Below, piece after piece: positions 53,110-62,642 of a DNA stretch of 64,000 bases; within the stretch, counting starts at the first letter, position 1, and every line of letters begins with the position of its first letter. The position numbers were made by a program, and so were the translations under genes. Origin of the DNA: Vulcanimicrobiota bacterium (lineage in GTDB: Bacteria > Vulcanimicrobiota > Xenobia > Xenobiales > JADMJV01); NCBI GenBank assembly GCA_019637395.1, contig JAHBVR010000001.1:248001-312000 (forward strand), written 5' to 3'. The notes under the pieces were generated by a model, which was given only the letters and a program-made list of their open reading frames with translations, was not told the origin of the DNA and did not search any database.

Positions 53110-54510
53110 CTATTCGTGCGCGCCAATCTCATTTTCCTCGTCATTCGCGGGCAAAATCAGATTCAAAGCGGCCGCCGCCAGGGTTCCCATGGCCATTCCC
53201 GATTCCAGCAAAACCTTGAGCGCCTCTCCCAATCCGGCCGGCACTCCCAAATCCAGCAGGCCGGTGCGCAGAGCCTCCAAAGCGGCCGGGGAACCCTGGA
53301 CCCCGATGCCCAGACCTAAAGAACAGGCCAGGATAAACTGGTTGCGCCCGCTCAACCCGCCGCGGCCGGCTATCTGTAAGCCGGCCGCGGCCACCGTGGA
53401 GAACATCAGGAAGGTAGCTCCGCCCAGCACCGGCTTGGGAATCACGCTAATCAGGGCGGCCAGTTGCGGGAGCAGGCCGCAAATGGCCAGCATGACGCCA
53501 GTGGCAATACCGACACGCCGAGAAGCCACGCCGGTTAAAGCAATAATTCCGTTATTCTGAGCAAAAGTAGTTTTGGGTAAGGCGCAAAACAGGCTGCAGA
53601 AGATGCAGCCGACCCCATCGGCCAATAGCCCCCCACGCAGGCGCGATTCGAATAAAGGTCCCTCCACCGGTTCCCGGGATACTCCCGAGGTGGCCGTTAA
53701 ATCGCCGATACACTCGAGAGCGACCAGCAGATAAGCCACCAGCCAGGGAACCAGAAAGACCGGATTAAAATGCAGACCGTAGCGTAGCGGATACGGCAAT
53801 TCAAAGGCCGCGGCCTGGGAGACGGGGCTAAAATCGACCCGGCCGGCAGCCGCCGCCACCAGAGTGCCGACCAGCAATCCCAGAGCGATCGAGGTGTTGC
53901 GCAGCCAACCCTGGCCCCAGGCCTGGCCGGCTACGATGAAAGCCACTACCAGAAAACCCAGCCCGAAGTTGAGCGGCGAGCCGAAGCCGGGAGTGCCGGG
54001 AAACCCGGAGATCTGAGAAAACCCCACCCCGATCAAAGTCACCCCGATGAGCGTGATGGCGATGCCCGTCACCAGTGGCGGAAACAAACGCCGGGCCGCT
54101 TTCAAGCTAAAGGCGACCAGCATGGGCACCCAGGCCCCGGCCAGAGCCAGTCCAAAAACCATGCCCAGATCGCCGCCCGCCCCGGTGGTGATGGCCAACG
54201 GCACGAAGGCAAAACTGGGGCCGGTAACACTCAACAAACCAGAACCCAAAGGTCCCAATTTGTGCACTTGCAGCAAAGTGGTCAGCCCCGACGTAAATAA
54301 AGACATGCTGACCAGGTAAGCCGTTTCCCGGGGAGGCAGCCCCAGTTGGGAGCCCACGATCAACGGCGGAGTCACGATGCCCACGAACATGCCCAGCAGG
54401 TGCTGCAAGCCCAGACTCAGAGCCAACCACCAGGACAGCTTTTCCTCGACCGAATAAAAGCGGGAGACAGTAAGCCGAGCCTGCGACGCGTCTGTCTCCA
54501 AACGGCTCAC
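53110..54510 (-). CDS. NCS2-family xanthine/uracil permease
   Basis: 466 residues, about 14 membrane segments. Signature blocks: GLQHLLGMFVGIVTPPLIVG, TGPSFAFVPLAI, LVALECIGDLTATSGVS (NCS2 motif with Glu) and FAQNNGIIALTGVASRRVG (second substrate-site block). It likely imports xanthine or a related purine with protons. The GTG start overlaps the xdh stop by four bases, so import and oxidation are coupled. Confidence 0.92.
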   Translation of the reverse strand: MSRLETDASQARLTVSRFYSVEEKLSWWLALSLGLQHLLGMFVGIVTPPLIVGSQLGLPPRETAYLVSMSLFTSGLTTLLQVHKLGPLGSGLLSVTGPSFAFVPLAITTGAGGDLGMVFGLALAGAWVPMLVAFSLKAARRLFPPLVTGIAITLIGVTLIGVGFSQISGFPGTPGFGSPLNFGLGFLVVAFIVAGQAWGQGWLRNTSIALGLLVGTLVAAAAGRVDFSPVSQAAAFELPYPLRYGLHFNPVFLVPWLVAYLLVALECIGDLTATSGVSREPVEGPLFESRLRGGLLADGVGCIFCSLFCALPKTTFAQNNGIIALTGVASRRVGIATGVMLAICGLLPQLAALISVIPKPVLGGATFLMFSTVAAAGLQIAGRGGLSGRNQFILACSLGLGIGVQGSPAALEALRTGLLDLGVPAGLGEALKVLLESGMAMGTLAAAALNLILPANDEENEIGAHE

Positions 54511-57152
54511 CGCCAGGTGGCGCGCTCCCCGCGAATTCTTCCCACCGACATGGCCTTGCCGGCCGGGCTTTCCTTCATCGGCAGGCGATAGCGGGTCTCT
54601 CCATCATAAGCGTATAGAGCAGAAGCCACGGCCGCGGCCGTGGGCACCAGTCCAATTTCGCCCACACCCTTGGCGCCCATCGGGCCTTCGGCCGAGGGCA
54701 CTTCGAGCAGAATGATCTCCATCTTGGGCATATCCTGGGCACGCAGGACCCCGATGTCGCGTAGTTTGGTAGTGACGGGCATGCCATCCAGGCAGGGCAA
54801 CTCCTCGCTGAGCGCATAGCCCAGGCCCATGTGCAGGCTGCCTTCCAACTGACCTTCGCAGAGCTGTGGATTGACTACTTTGCCCACATCGTGAGCGGCG
54901 ATCAATTCGGCCACTTTGCCATCCTCATCGAGAATGCACAACTGAGTGGCGAAACTGTAGGCGCTGTGCGTCTTGGGCGGCTTACTCTTGTCATAAAGCG
55001 CGGTGGTGTCGTCGACCAGGATGTCGGCGGCGAAGATCTCGCCTTGCAACGCCTCCAGGCGCTTGCCTGACTTGAGCGCCTCACCCAGTTTGGCGGCCGC
55101 GCTCATGACCGCCTTGCCCACGAAGAAAGTTGCGCGCGATCCGGTGGTCTGGCCACTCCCCAGCTGGAACTTGGTATCCACCTTGGGCCGGAATATATGG
55201 GCCGGCAGGCCGGTCATTTCCACCGCGAACTGGGTGGCCACGGTCAGCAGCCCCTGGCCCATCTCGGTATAGCCGATGTAAATCGAAACCGTCAGGTCCT
55301 CTTCCACCACCAGCCGGGCTTTACCCCATTCGGCCACGCCGTTGCCGATGCCGGTGTTCTTGAGTCCGCAGGCGATACCGACCTTTTTGCCCGCTTCGAG
55401 AGCCTCGTAATAGCGACTCTTGACCGCTTCCAAAGTTTCAATCAGGCCCACGCCCTCTTTCAAAACCTGGCCGGTGGTCACCATCTGGCCGTTCTCCAGG
55501 GCGTTGCGCCGCCGGATGGTCCAACCGTCGATGCCGACTTTGGTGGCCAGTTGATCCAGGCAGCCCTCCATGGCGAAAGCCGACTGATTGACGCCAAAAC
55601 CGCGCATGGCGCCGCAGGGCGGGTTGTTGGTATAGACGGCGAAGGCTTCGATCTCCACATTCGGCACCACATAAGGACCGCAGCAATGGCCGGCGGCGCG
55701 TTCCAGCACCTTGCCGCCCACCGAGGCGTAGGCGCCGCTGTCACCGACCATGCGAGACCATACGGCAGTCAGCTTTCCTTCAGCGTCACAGCCGACTTTA
55801 TATTGCATCCACAAGGGATGGCGCTTGGGATGCATACGCACCGATTCCTCCCGGCTCAGCGTCAGCTTCACCGGCTTCCCGGTCAGGTATGCCATGAGGG
55901 CCGTCTGCGACTGCACCGACATATCTTCTTTGCCACCGAAGGCACCGCCGTTGGGCAGCAACTCGACCTCGATGTCCTCTTCCGGCTTGCCCAAGAAAGT
56001 AGCCACCTGGCGCCGGTCGTCAAAGATACCCTGGCCCTGTGTATAAAGCTTCATGCGGCCGCCCTCCAGAGGCACGGCCACACACGATTCGGGCTCCAGG
56101 AAGAGGTGCTCGATACGCTGCGTTTCCCACTTACCTTCCACGATATGGGCCGAGTTGGCGAAAGCGGCTTCCACGTCGCCGCGCGAGATGTGCGAATGCG
56201 ACAGCAGATTGTGGCCCTTGGGATTGCGGGGATTGACCACGGGCGCCTCGGGCAACATTCCATATTCCGGGTCGAGCACGGCCGGCAACACTTCATACTC
56301 GACCTGCACGGCTTTGGCCGCTTCGCGGGCCTGAAAGCGGGACTCGGCCGCCACCACCGCCACCACGTCGCCCACGTAGCGAACCTCCTCACCTTCGGCC
56401 ACCAGGCCCGGCCAGTCGGCCAACAGGAGCCCATAATACCGGTCGCCCGGCACGTCTTTATAGGTGGCCACCCGCACCACTCCGGGAAAAGCTTCGGCAG
56501 CGCCGGTGTCGATGGAGATCACTTTGGCGCGAGCGTGAGGCGAGAGCACCATAGCTGCGTAAAGCATGCCGTCAATGTGCACGTCGTCCACGTAAGGGCG
56601 GGCGCCGATGGCCGTTTCACCGGCCTGATAGCGCACCAATGACTCGCCCACCTTGCCGGCCACCCCATGAGCGCCGGGCTTCCACTCGCCACGCCGGGCC
56701 CTGGCCATCAAAGCGACGGCGTCCTGAATTTTTTTGTAACCGGTGCAGCGACACAAATGTCCGTCCAGCGCCTTGACGATCTCGGCCGGCTGCGGGTCGG
56801 GGTTCTTCTCGAACATATGGTGGGCGCGCATCACGATACCGGGAATGCAAAAACCGCACTGCAATCCGGCCGCCTCGGCGAAGCAGGCGGCGTAAGTGGC
56901 GCGCAGGTCGGCATCAATGCCCTCCAGAGTGACCACGCTCTTACCCTCAGCCTTGGTGGCCGGCAACGAACAAATGGTGATGGCCCGCCCGTCCACCATG
57001 GCCAGACAGCAACCGCACTGCCCCTGCGGACTGCAACCGTCTTTCACCGAGCAATTGCCGGTCCGGTCGCGCACTGCGTGAAGCAGGGTTTCCGTAGCAT
57101 CGACCTCAAGCTGGCAGGGCTTTCCGTTGAGGGTGAAATGCAGGGTGCTCAT
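54507..57152 (-). CDS. Fused xanthine dehydrogenase (iron-sulfur and molybdopterin domains)
   Basis: 881 residues. The N-terminal [2Fe-2S] domain has CSVKDGCSPQGQCGCC, the second cluster has CGFCIPG and CRCTGY. The large molybdopterin domain follows (GARPYVDDVHIDGMLYAAMV, GGAFGGKEDM, PCGAMRGFGV), with the catalytic Glu in GAKGVGEIGLVPTA. There is no FAD domain, as in the selenium-dependent molybdenum hydroxylase type. It would hydroxylate xanthine or related purines. ATG 57152 taken because the extended frame lacks a family N-terminus. Operon with the NCS2 permease. Confidence 0.9.
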   Translation of the reverse strand: MSTLHFTLNGKPCQLEVDATETLLHAVRDRTGNCSVKDGCSPQGQCGCCLAMVDGRAITICSLPATKAEGKSVVTLEGIDADLRATYAACFAEAAGLQCGFCIPGIVMRAHHMFEKNPDPQPAEIVKALDGHLCRCTGYKKIQDAVALMARARRGEWKPGAHGVAGKVGESLVRYQAGETAIGARPYVDDVHIDGMLYAAMVLSPHARAKVISIDTGAAEAFPGVVRVATYKDVPGDRYYGLLLADWPGLVAEGEEVRYVGDVVAVVAAESRFQAREAAKAVQVEYEVLPAVLDPEYGMLPEAPVVNPRNPKGHNLLSHSHISRGDVEAAFANSAHIVEGKWETQRIEHLFLEPESCVAVPLEGGRMKLYTQGQGIFDDRRQVATFLGKPEEDIEVELLPNGGAFGGKEDMSVQSQTALMAYLTGKPVKLTLSREESVRMHPKRHPLWMQYKVGCDAEGKLTAVWSRMVGDSGAYASVGGKVLERAAGHCCGPYVVPNVEIEAFAVYTNNPPCGAMRGFGVNQSAFAMEGCLDQLATKVGIDGWTIRRRNALENGQMVTTGQVLKEGVGLIETLEAVKSRYYEALEAGKKVGIACGLKNTGIGNGVAEWGKARLVVEEDLTVSIYIGYTEMGQGLLTVATQFAVEMTGLPAHIFRPKVDTKFQLGSGQTTGSRATFFVGKAVMSAAAKLGEALKSGKRLEALQGEIFAADILVDDTTALYDKSKPPKTHSAYSFATQLCILDEDGKVAELIAAHDVGKVVNPQLCEGQLEGSLHMGLGYALSEELPCLDGMPVTTKLRDIGVLRAQDMPKMEIILLEVPSAEGPMGAKGVGEIGLVPTAAAVASALYAYDGETRYRLPMKESPAGKAMSVGRIRGERATWR

Positions 57153-57211
57153 GCGGCCCAATTCGCAATCGCCACCCAGGAGCCTCCCAGGCCTCCCGGA
57201 ACACACTATGC

Positions 57212-57754
57212 ATGAGCTGGATGGCGTGGCTGACTCAGCATGGGCTGGGCAAACTCTTCTTTGTATTGAGCCTGGGCTGGTTCACCCTGGGCTGCTGGCG
57301 TTGGCAGGTGGCCCGCAAACGACTGAGCAGCCTGGACTTGCCGCCCCTTTTGCCGCCCTTGCTGGCGGCGGTGGCGCCTTTCCTGATGATGCAGGGCTTC
57401 ACGGCCGGTTGGGAACGCCTCGACAAGGAACTCAACCACCTGGACAACCTCTCCCCCCTGGATGGGCTGCGGGCCATCGAAATCGTGCGTCACGCCCTCA
57501 ACAGCTTCTGGAACTGGAGCATCCCGCCGGCCAGTGCCGGCGCCATGGCTCTGCTCTGCGCCTTGCTCTTAGGTATGGCCCATATGCTCTGGAGTTTCGA
57601 TCTGTTCCTCAACCGCCGCCGCAAAAAACCCGATGAACTCGAGGAGATCCGCCGCGAACTGGCCGAGGTCAAGCAATTGCTGATGCTCCAGGCAACGCAA
57701 AGAAGCCCGGAGTTACCTCCGGGCTCCTATGCCCAGCTATCAGCCCCTAGCTGA
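57212..57754 (+). CDS. Small membrane protein of unknown function
   Basis: 180 residues with three hydrophobic segments: FFVLSLGWFTLGCW, LPPLLAAVAPFLMMQGF and GAMALLCALLLGMAHMLWSF. A C-terminal charged coiled coil follows (DELEEIRRELAEVKQLLML). No family. Divergent from xdh by 59 bases. The end contains the hsp20 terminator hairpin, and its stop overlaps the hsp20 stop region by eight bases. Confidence 0.6.
   Translation: MSWMAWLTQHGLGKLFFVLSLGWFTLGCWRWQVARKRLSSLDLPPLLPPLLAAVAPFLMMQGFTAGWERLDKELNHLDNLSPLDGLRAIEIVRHALNSFWNWSIPPASAGAMALLCALLLGMAHMLWSFDLFLNRRRKKPDELEEIRRELAEVKQLLMLQATQRSPELPPGSYAQLSAPS
57698..57725 (-). terminator. Terminator of hsp20
   Basis: AGCCCGGAG pairs perfectly with CTCCGGGCT around TTAC. 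On the minus strand it runs into TTCTTT. It lies within the coding end of the convergent membrane-protein gene. Confidence 0.7.
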
Positions 57755-58160
57755 TAGCGATCTGGCGGGGCTTGGCCGACTCGAGCTTGGGCAGAGTCAG
57801 AGTGAGCACTCCGTCGTGGTATTCGGCCTGAGCCTTCTCGGCATCCACCGCGAAGGGCAACCGGAAGGTGCGGCTGATGCTGCCATGGCCGCGCTCCTTG
57901 AGCAAAAACTTGCCGTTCTCGGGAGTTACTTCGGCGGGAACCTCGGCCTTGAGGGTCAGGATGTCCTTTTCGTAGTGAATCTCGAGTTGCTCCTTGGAAC
58001 TGCCCGGGATCTGGGCTTTGACCACGATCGAATCCGGGGTTTCCAGAACATCGACGGGCATGGCCGGCAGGCCGCGATCAGGGCGAACAAAATTCTCATC
58101 CATCATACGGCTGACGGCCTCTCTCAGGCTGACTCCGGTGTTGGGTTCAATCAAGCGCAT
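57747..58160 (-). CDS. Hsp20 small heat-shock protein
   Basis: 137 residues. The alpha-crystallin domain spans about 35-125 (MPVDVLETPDSIVVKAQIPG to the end motif DGVLTLTLPK), with SRTFRLPFAVDAE. Small Hsps hold unfolded proteins as oligomers. ATG 58160 with AAGGAG nine bases before; the longer frame upstream lacks the family sequence. No clear heat-shock promoter seen. Confidence 0.93.
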   Translation of the reverse strand: MRLIEPNTGVSLREAVSRMMDENFVRPDRGLPAMPVDVLETPDSIVVKAQIPGSSKEQLEIHYEKDILTLKAEVPAEVTPENGKFLLKERGHGSISRTFRLPFAVDAEKAQAEYHDGVLTLTLPKLESAKPRQIAIS

Positions 58161-58276
58161 ATTCGTGTTCTCCTTTAGCTTTTTCATCACTGGCTTGCTC
58201 CTAGAATAGGCTGTTTGCGTTAGCTGAACGTAGAGCCAATGCAAGCGTTTTGTTAGAGCCCGCGAAGGCTGCCTCC

Positions 58277-59467
58277 ATGAAAGTTCTTATGGGAATCTGC
58301 GGCAGCATTTCGGCCTACAAAGCCCCCTGGATCGCGCGCGAATTGATCCGCTCAGGAGCGGAGGTTCGCGTCATCATGACGCCGGACGCCTGCCGCTTCG
58401 TCACCCCGCTGGTCATGCAAAACATCAGCCAAAATCCGGTCGTCATCGAGGCCTTTGATACCGAGCACCAGGAGAAAGGTTCCTGGCACGTACATTGGGC
58501 GCGCTGGGCCGAGCAGGTGCTGGTGGCTCCCTGCAGCGCCACCACTCTGGCCAAATTGGCCCACGGCATCGCCGACAACGCCCTGACCCTGGCTCTGCTG
58601 AGTCTCGCCAAAGAAACCCCATTGCGCCTGTGCCCCGCCATGGATCCGGACATGTGGCATCATCCCGCCACTCGGCGCAACCTGGCCATCCTGCAGGCCG
58701 ACGGAGCTCTGATCCTGCCGCCCGAAGAAGGTGAACTGGCCAGCGGACTGAGAGGGGCCGGCCGCCTACCCGAACCTTTGCAAATCGCCGAATGGGTATT
58801 CGCCAAGAGATCCTTGAGCGGCAAGACCGTGCTCATCACCGCCGGCCCCACTCGCGAACCTATTGATGGAGTCCGTTACATCAGCAACCATTCCAGCGGC
58901 AAGATGGGCTTCGCCATCGCGGCCGAGGCGCAGGCGCGCGGCGCCCGTGTCGTGCTGGTCAGCGGCCCGGTTTCTCTAGCGGCACCGCCCGGCGTGGAAT
59001 TGGTGCGGGTAGAGACAGCCCGGCAAATGCTGGAAACCTGCCAACAACACTATGAGAAGGCCGACGTCATCATCAAGTCGGCGGCCGTGGCCGATTTCAC
59101 GCCCGCCCGGGTGGCCGTCGGCAAGCTCAAAAAAGAACAACTGGGCCAGAACTGGACGATGGCCCTGGAAAAAACCGGCGATATTCTGTCCTGGTTGGGC
59201 CGGCACAAACGTCCCGGGCAATATCTGGTGGGCTTCGCGCTCGAAATCCAGAACGCTGAGGCCAATGCCCGGGCCAAATTGGAACGCAAAAATTGCGACC
59301 TGGTGGTGCTCAATGAAGCCAATCAACCCGACAGCGGCTTCGGCGGCGACAACAACACCATCACTCTGATCGGGCCCGACCTGCGCCAACCCTGGCCGCC
59401 GCTGAGCAAACGCCAGTGCGCCCAGCGACTTTGGGACTTCATCGAAGGTGCAACCGGAACAACTTAG
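58277..59467 (+). CDS. coaBC: Bifunctional CoaBC (phosphopantothenoylcysteine decarboxylase/synthase)
   Basis: 396 residues. The CoaC half: GICGSISAYKAPWIAREL, His near HVHWARW, and CSATTLAKLAHGIADN in place of the usual PASANT motif, and GRLPEP. The CoaB half: LITAGPTREPIDGVRYISNHSSGKMG, then KSAAVADFTP, and Lys-rich KLKKEQL near 285. It makes 4'-phosphopantetheine for CoA. ATG 58277, GAAGG upstream. It supplies CoA to the acyl-CoA enzymes here, but is not linked by operon. Confidence 0.93.
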   Translation: MKVLMGICGSISAYKAPWIARELIRSGAEVRVIMTPDACRFVTPLVMQNISQNPVVIEAFDTEHQEKGSWHVHWARWAEQVLVAPCSATTLAKLAHGIADNALTLALLSLAKETPLRLCPAMDPDMWHHPATRRNLAILQADGALILPPEEGELASGLRGAGRLPEPLQIAEWVFAKRSLSGKTVLITAGPTREPIDGVRYISNHSSGKMGFAIAAEAQARGARVVLVSGPVSLAAPPGVELVRVETARQMLETCQQHYEKADVIIKSAAVADFTPARVAVGKLKKEQLGQNWTMALEKTGDILSWLGRHKRPGQYLVGFALEIQNAEANARAKLERKNCDLVVLNEANQPDSGFGGDNNTITLIGPDLRQPWPPLSKRQCAQRLWDFIEGATGTT

Positions 59468-59544
59468 AAGGTCCGCCGCACAAGTGGGGGGTCCCAGGGG
59501 CGGCGCGCTAGCTCCCCCTGAATCATTCAGCCTTGGGGGTCAAC

Positions 59545-61866
59545 ATGTCAAAACTCGCAAAAATCATCGCTCCGCTGGTTGCTGTCGGAGGCCTGGGCGC
59601 AGCCGCCTATTACTTCTCCAGTCACGGCAGCCTGGGCGGACACAATGTCGTGGACCTGGCCCGCAACACCCCCCAGAAAGCTTTCCTCTGGGTGGCCGCC
59701 GAGATGCGCGAGGAAGCCAGCCCGAACAAGTTGACCGAGCAGATCGCCAAGGCCAAGACGGACTATAAGGGCTTCAACGAGTTTTGCACCGATTTCGAAA
59801 AAGAGAGCGGCAAAAAGCTGGAAGACATCGTCAAGACCTATGCCGCCAGCGGTTACATTGCATTCTATATCGCGGGAGGCAAGGATCATATCGAAACTCC
59901 AATCGGGTCTGAAGCTCCCGTAGAGGTAGTGCTCGACTGCCAACTCTACGATCCCAAAGCCGCCGACGAAATGCTGACCAAAGTCAAAGAAAAGGCCAGC
60001 CGGGAAACGCTGGCCGGTCAGACCGTTTACCTCAACGGCAAAGACTTCTGCCTCTCCGTTGCCGGCGACTCGTTACTGGTGACCAACAATAAAGCCACCA
60101 TGGAAAAAGCCATCCAGGCGGCCGTGCAACACAAAGGTACGCTGGCCGAGGACGAGCAGTTCAAGCAGGCTCTCTCCAAGGTGCCTGATCTCGGCCACGG
60201 CAACGGCACCGCCATGTATCTTGACCTGAATCCGGTCTGGACCTCGATAGAAAAGGCGCCCCGGGTCGGGCAATACACCGACGCCGACACCTTCAAAGGA
60301 CTGCGCAGCCTGCCCTACGCCATCGGCGGCGCCACCGTGCAGGGCGGCAAATGGACCGCCGAGGGCTTCCTCGCCGTCAACTCCCAATCGGAAACCGACC
60401 TGGCCAAAGCCTTCCTGAAAAAGCCCACTTCCGCCCATGAACTGGCCGGCTTGGTACCCGAGAGCTGGGGATTTTTCCAGGCTTTTGACACCTATTACAC
60501 CTACGAACTTCTGCAGGCCATCGTGCGCCTCGCTCCCATCGGACGAATGGGCTTGACCATGGGGTTGTCGCGCGCCGGTCTGGGAGCCAACGGCGAACGC
60601 GAACTCCAAATCCGCCAGGCCTTCAACGGTCAGACGGCCTGGGCGGTGGATATGAGCGCCCTCTCTGAAGCCGGGGCCGGGGCCCAAACCCGGGGGCAAA
60701 CCATCGCCTGCAAGTCAAATCTCAAAAACATTGCCACCGCTCTGGAAATGTACTCCACCGACTACGGCGGCCGCTATCCGGAAAATACCGGCCCGCTCGT
60801 CAGTGGCAATTACCTGAAAACCATCCCCACCTGTCCGGCCGCCGGCAAGGATACCTACAGCGAAACCTACAAATTCACCACCGACCCCGATCATTTCAAG
60901 GTGCGCTGCAGCGACACCGCTGCTCACGATCTAGCCTACGACAGCGATCAGGGCTTACTTGGGGCCGACGCCAATTCGAGCTCTCCGGCCGCGCCCGCCC
61001 CGGCCCCCAAAGTGCTGGGCACATTCCTGCTGGGTGTCAAAGACCCGGTCCTCGCCCGAGACCTGATGGCCCAGTTGGGTCCGTGGGAAAAGGTCGAGGT
61101 CGCGGGCAAAGAAGCCTACCGCCTCTCCCAAAACGGTGCCGAAGCTTACTATATGCTGCTCGACAAACCGGCCGCCCTGGCCTTCGGTTTCGGTCCCAAA
61201 GCCAAAGAGAGCCTGACGGCGGTGGCCGAGGCGGCCGCCGGCCAGACAACCTCGCTGGCCAAACGCTCCAATTTCAGCTCATTTGCCGGCAAATACTCCA
61301 AGGATTCGGCGGAAATCAGCTTCCTCAACTTCAAGGTTCTCATCGATCAGGTCAAAAAGGAAGCTCTCAAGGCCGACCAGGCAGACAAGACCGCCGCGCT
61401 GCAAATGCTGGCGCTGGTGGAAGGCCAACTATCCGACGACCTGGGCAGCATCCAGGTGGAAGCCGATGGACTCCGCTACACCAACGCAGGCACGGCCGGC
61501 GCGCTCGGCATGGTGGGTGCTCTGACCATGCCGATCCTGGTGCCCAACTTCATCAAAGCGCGCAGCCAGGGCCAGCTGACCGCCTGCAAATCCAATGAAA
61601 AGAATATCGCCACCGCCCTGGAGATGTACGCTTCAGACAACGCGGGCGTATATCCGACCGATCTGAAACCACTGATCAGCGGCAACTATCTGCGTCTGAT
61701 TCCCACCTGTCCCGCCGCGGGTAAAGATACCTATTCGGAAAGCTACCAGGTGGAGACGAAGCCCGACACTTTTAGCTTCTACTGCAAGGGCCACAATCAC
61801 GGCAATCTGCTTCCCGCCGACCTGCCCGCCTATAACGCCGAGATGGGATTGATCGACCGCCCATGA
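59545..61866 (+). CDS. DUF3352-like exported protein with two internal pilin-like modules
   Basis: 773 residues. A signal anchor (LAKIIAPLVAVGGLGAAAYYF) precedes a DUF3352-like body (for example VEVVLDCQLYDPKAADEMLT and CLSVAGDSLLVTNN). Two segments, near 385-467 and 660-765, match the globular part of major pseudopilins: CKSNLKNIATALEMYSTDYGG with IPTCPAAGKDTYSE, and CKSNEKNIATALEMYASDNAG with the same IPTCPAAGKDTYSE. The second is preceded by PILVPNFIKARSQGQ, like the end of the pilin helix, yet neither has a prepilin leader. The 3' end overlaps the rod-like gene by four bases (ATGA). Confidence 0.75.
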   Translation: MSKLAKIIAPLVAVGGLGAAAYYFSSHGSLGGHNVVDLARNTPQKAFLWVAAEMREEASPNKLTEQIAKAKTDYKGFNEFCTDFEKESGKKLEDIVKTYAASGYIAFYIAGGKDHIETPIGSEAPVEVVLDCQLYDPKAADEMLTKVKEKASRETLAGQTVYLNGKDFCLSVAGDSLLVTNNKATMEKAIQAAVQHKGTLAEDEQFKQALSKVPDLGHGNGTAMYLDLNPVWTSIEKAPRVGQYTDADTFKGLRSLPYAIGGATVQGGKWTAEGFLAVNSQSETDLAKAFLKKPTSAHELAGLVPESWGFFQAFDTYYTYELLQAIVRLAPIGRMGLTMGLSRAGLGANGERELQIRQAFNGQTAWAVDMSALSEAGAGAQTRGQTIACKSNLKNIATALEMYSTDYGGRYPENTGPLVSGNYLKTIPTCPAAGKDTYSETYKFTTDPDHFKVRCSDTAAHDLAYDSDQGLLGADANSSSPAAPAPAPKVLGTFLLGVKDPVLARDLMAQLGPWEKVEVAGKEAYRLSQNGAEAYYMLLDKPAALAFGFGPKAKESLTAVAEAAAGQTTSLAKRSNFSSFAGKYSKDSAEISFLNFKVLIDQVKKEALKADQADKTAALQMLALVEGQLSDDLGSIQVEADGLRYTNAGTAGALGMVGALTMPILVPNFIKARSQGQLTACKSNEKNIATALEMYASDNAGVYPTDLKPLISGNYLRLIPTCPAAGKDTYSESYQVETKPDTFSFYCKGHNHGNLLPADLPAYNAEMGLIDRP

Positions 61867-62642
61867 AATGGATACACTGGCTGCTGGCCTTAAGCCTGAC
61901 CACGCTCCAGGCGCAGGCCCAGACCTTCGAGGGCAAGCGGCGAGCATTGCTGCTCTGGTGTCGCGAGAATCTGGCTCAGCAGTTCACCCCCGGCTACAAA
62001 GCCACCATTACCAACTACTGGGCGGGCACCCGGCCCGACCTGGATATTTCCCAGGGACGCGTGGTCAACACCAACATCCCCCTGCATCTGGCCATCCTGG
62101 GCGAAGGCTACTTCTGCTTTCAAGATTCGCGCTACTCCCGCGACGGGCGCATGATCTTGAAAAACGATCTGATCCTGGGCTCGGCCGGCTCGCCGCTGCT
62201 GGCCTATAAGCTGGATGAGCAGGGCAACATCACCCAAAACCTCGATGTCATCCGCTTCCCCATGGATGCGGACAACAAGCTCTACCTGGGCAAATACAAC
62301 GAGTGTACTTTCGACGCCCAGGGCTACTTCTTAGGCGGCATCACCAACACCGACCCGGTGACCGGATACACGCATACGGACTACACGCCACTCTACCGGC
62401 TGGCCATCGCCACCTTTCCCCAGGCCCACCGGCTGGGCCGCGAAGAAGGCACCATGCTGTCCGCCAACAGCGAAAGCGGGGCCGCCAGCCTGGATATGCC
62501 CGGCCAACACCGGCTGGGCTTCCTGGTGCCCAGTTCGGTGGAGATGTCCAACGTGGATCCGGTCCAGCAAGCTTATATCTGGGGCCGCCTGGACGCCAAC
62601 GAGATGCGCCCCCTGCCCAAGAAACCCACTCCTAAGAAATAG
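61863..62642 (+). CDS. Flagellar-rod-like (FlgG/FlgF-type) protein with Sec signal peptide
   Basis: 259 residues. It starts with a Sec signal (WIHWLLALSLTTLQAQAQ), which true flagellar rod proteins lack. The rest follows the rod/hook pattern: ENLAQQFTPGYKATI (like NNLANVNTPGFK), ISQGRVVNTNIPLHLAILGEGYFCFQ (like the conserved LAIxGxGFF region), SRDGRMILKND, and the C-terminal VEMSNVDPVQQAYIW, which matches the family's terminal helix. No other flagellar genes are in the window. It is translationally coupled to the DUF3352 protein and may form an envelope structure with it. Confidence 0.72.
   Translation: MKWIHWLLALSLTTLQAQAQTFEGKRRALLLWCRENLAQQFTPGYKATITNYWAGTRPDLDISQGRVVNTNIPLHLAILGEGYFCFQDSRYSRDGRMILKNDLILGSAGSPLLAYKLDEQGNITQNLDVIRFPMDADNKLYLGKYNECTFDAQGYFLGGITNTDPVTGYTHTDYTPLYRLAIATFPQAHRLGREEGTMLSANSESGAASLDMPGQHRLGFLVPSSVEMSNVDPVQQAYIWGRLDANEMRPLPKKPTPKK

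Noticed and set aside
58160-58260. Heat-shock sigma promoter or CIRCE element before hsp20
   Set aside because: No CIRCE inverted repeat and no convincing -35/-10 pair found.
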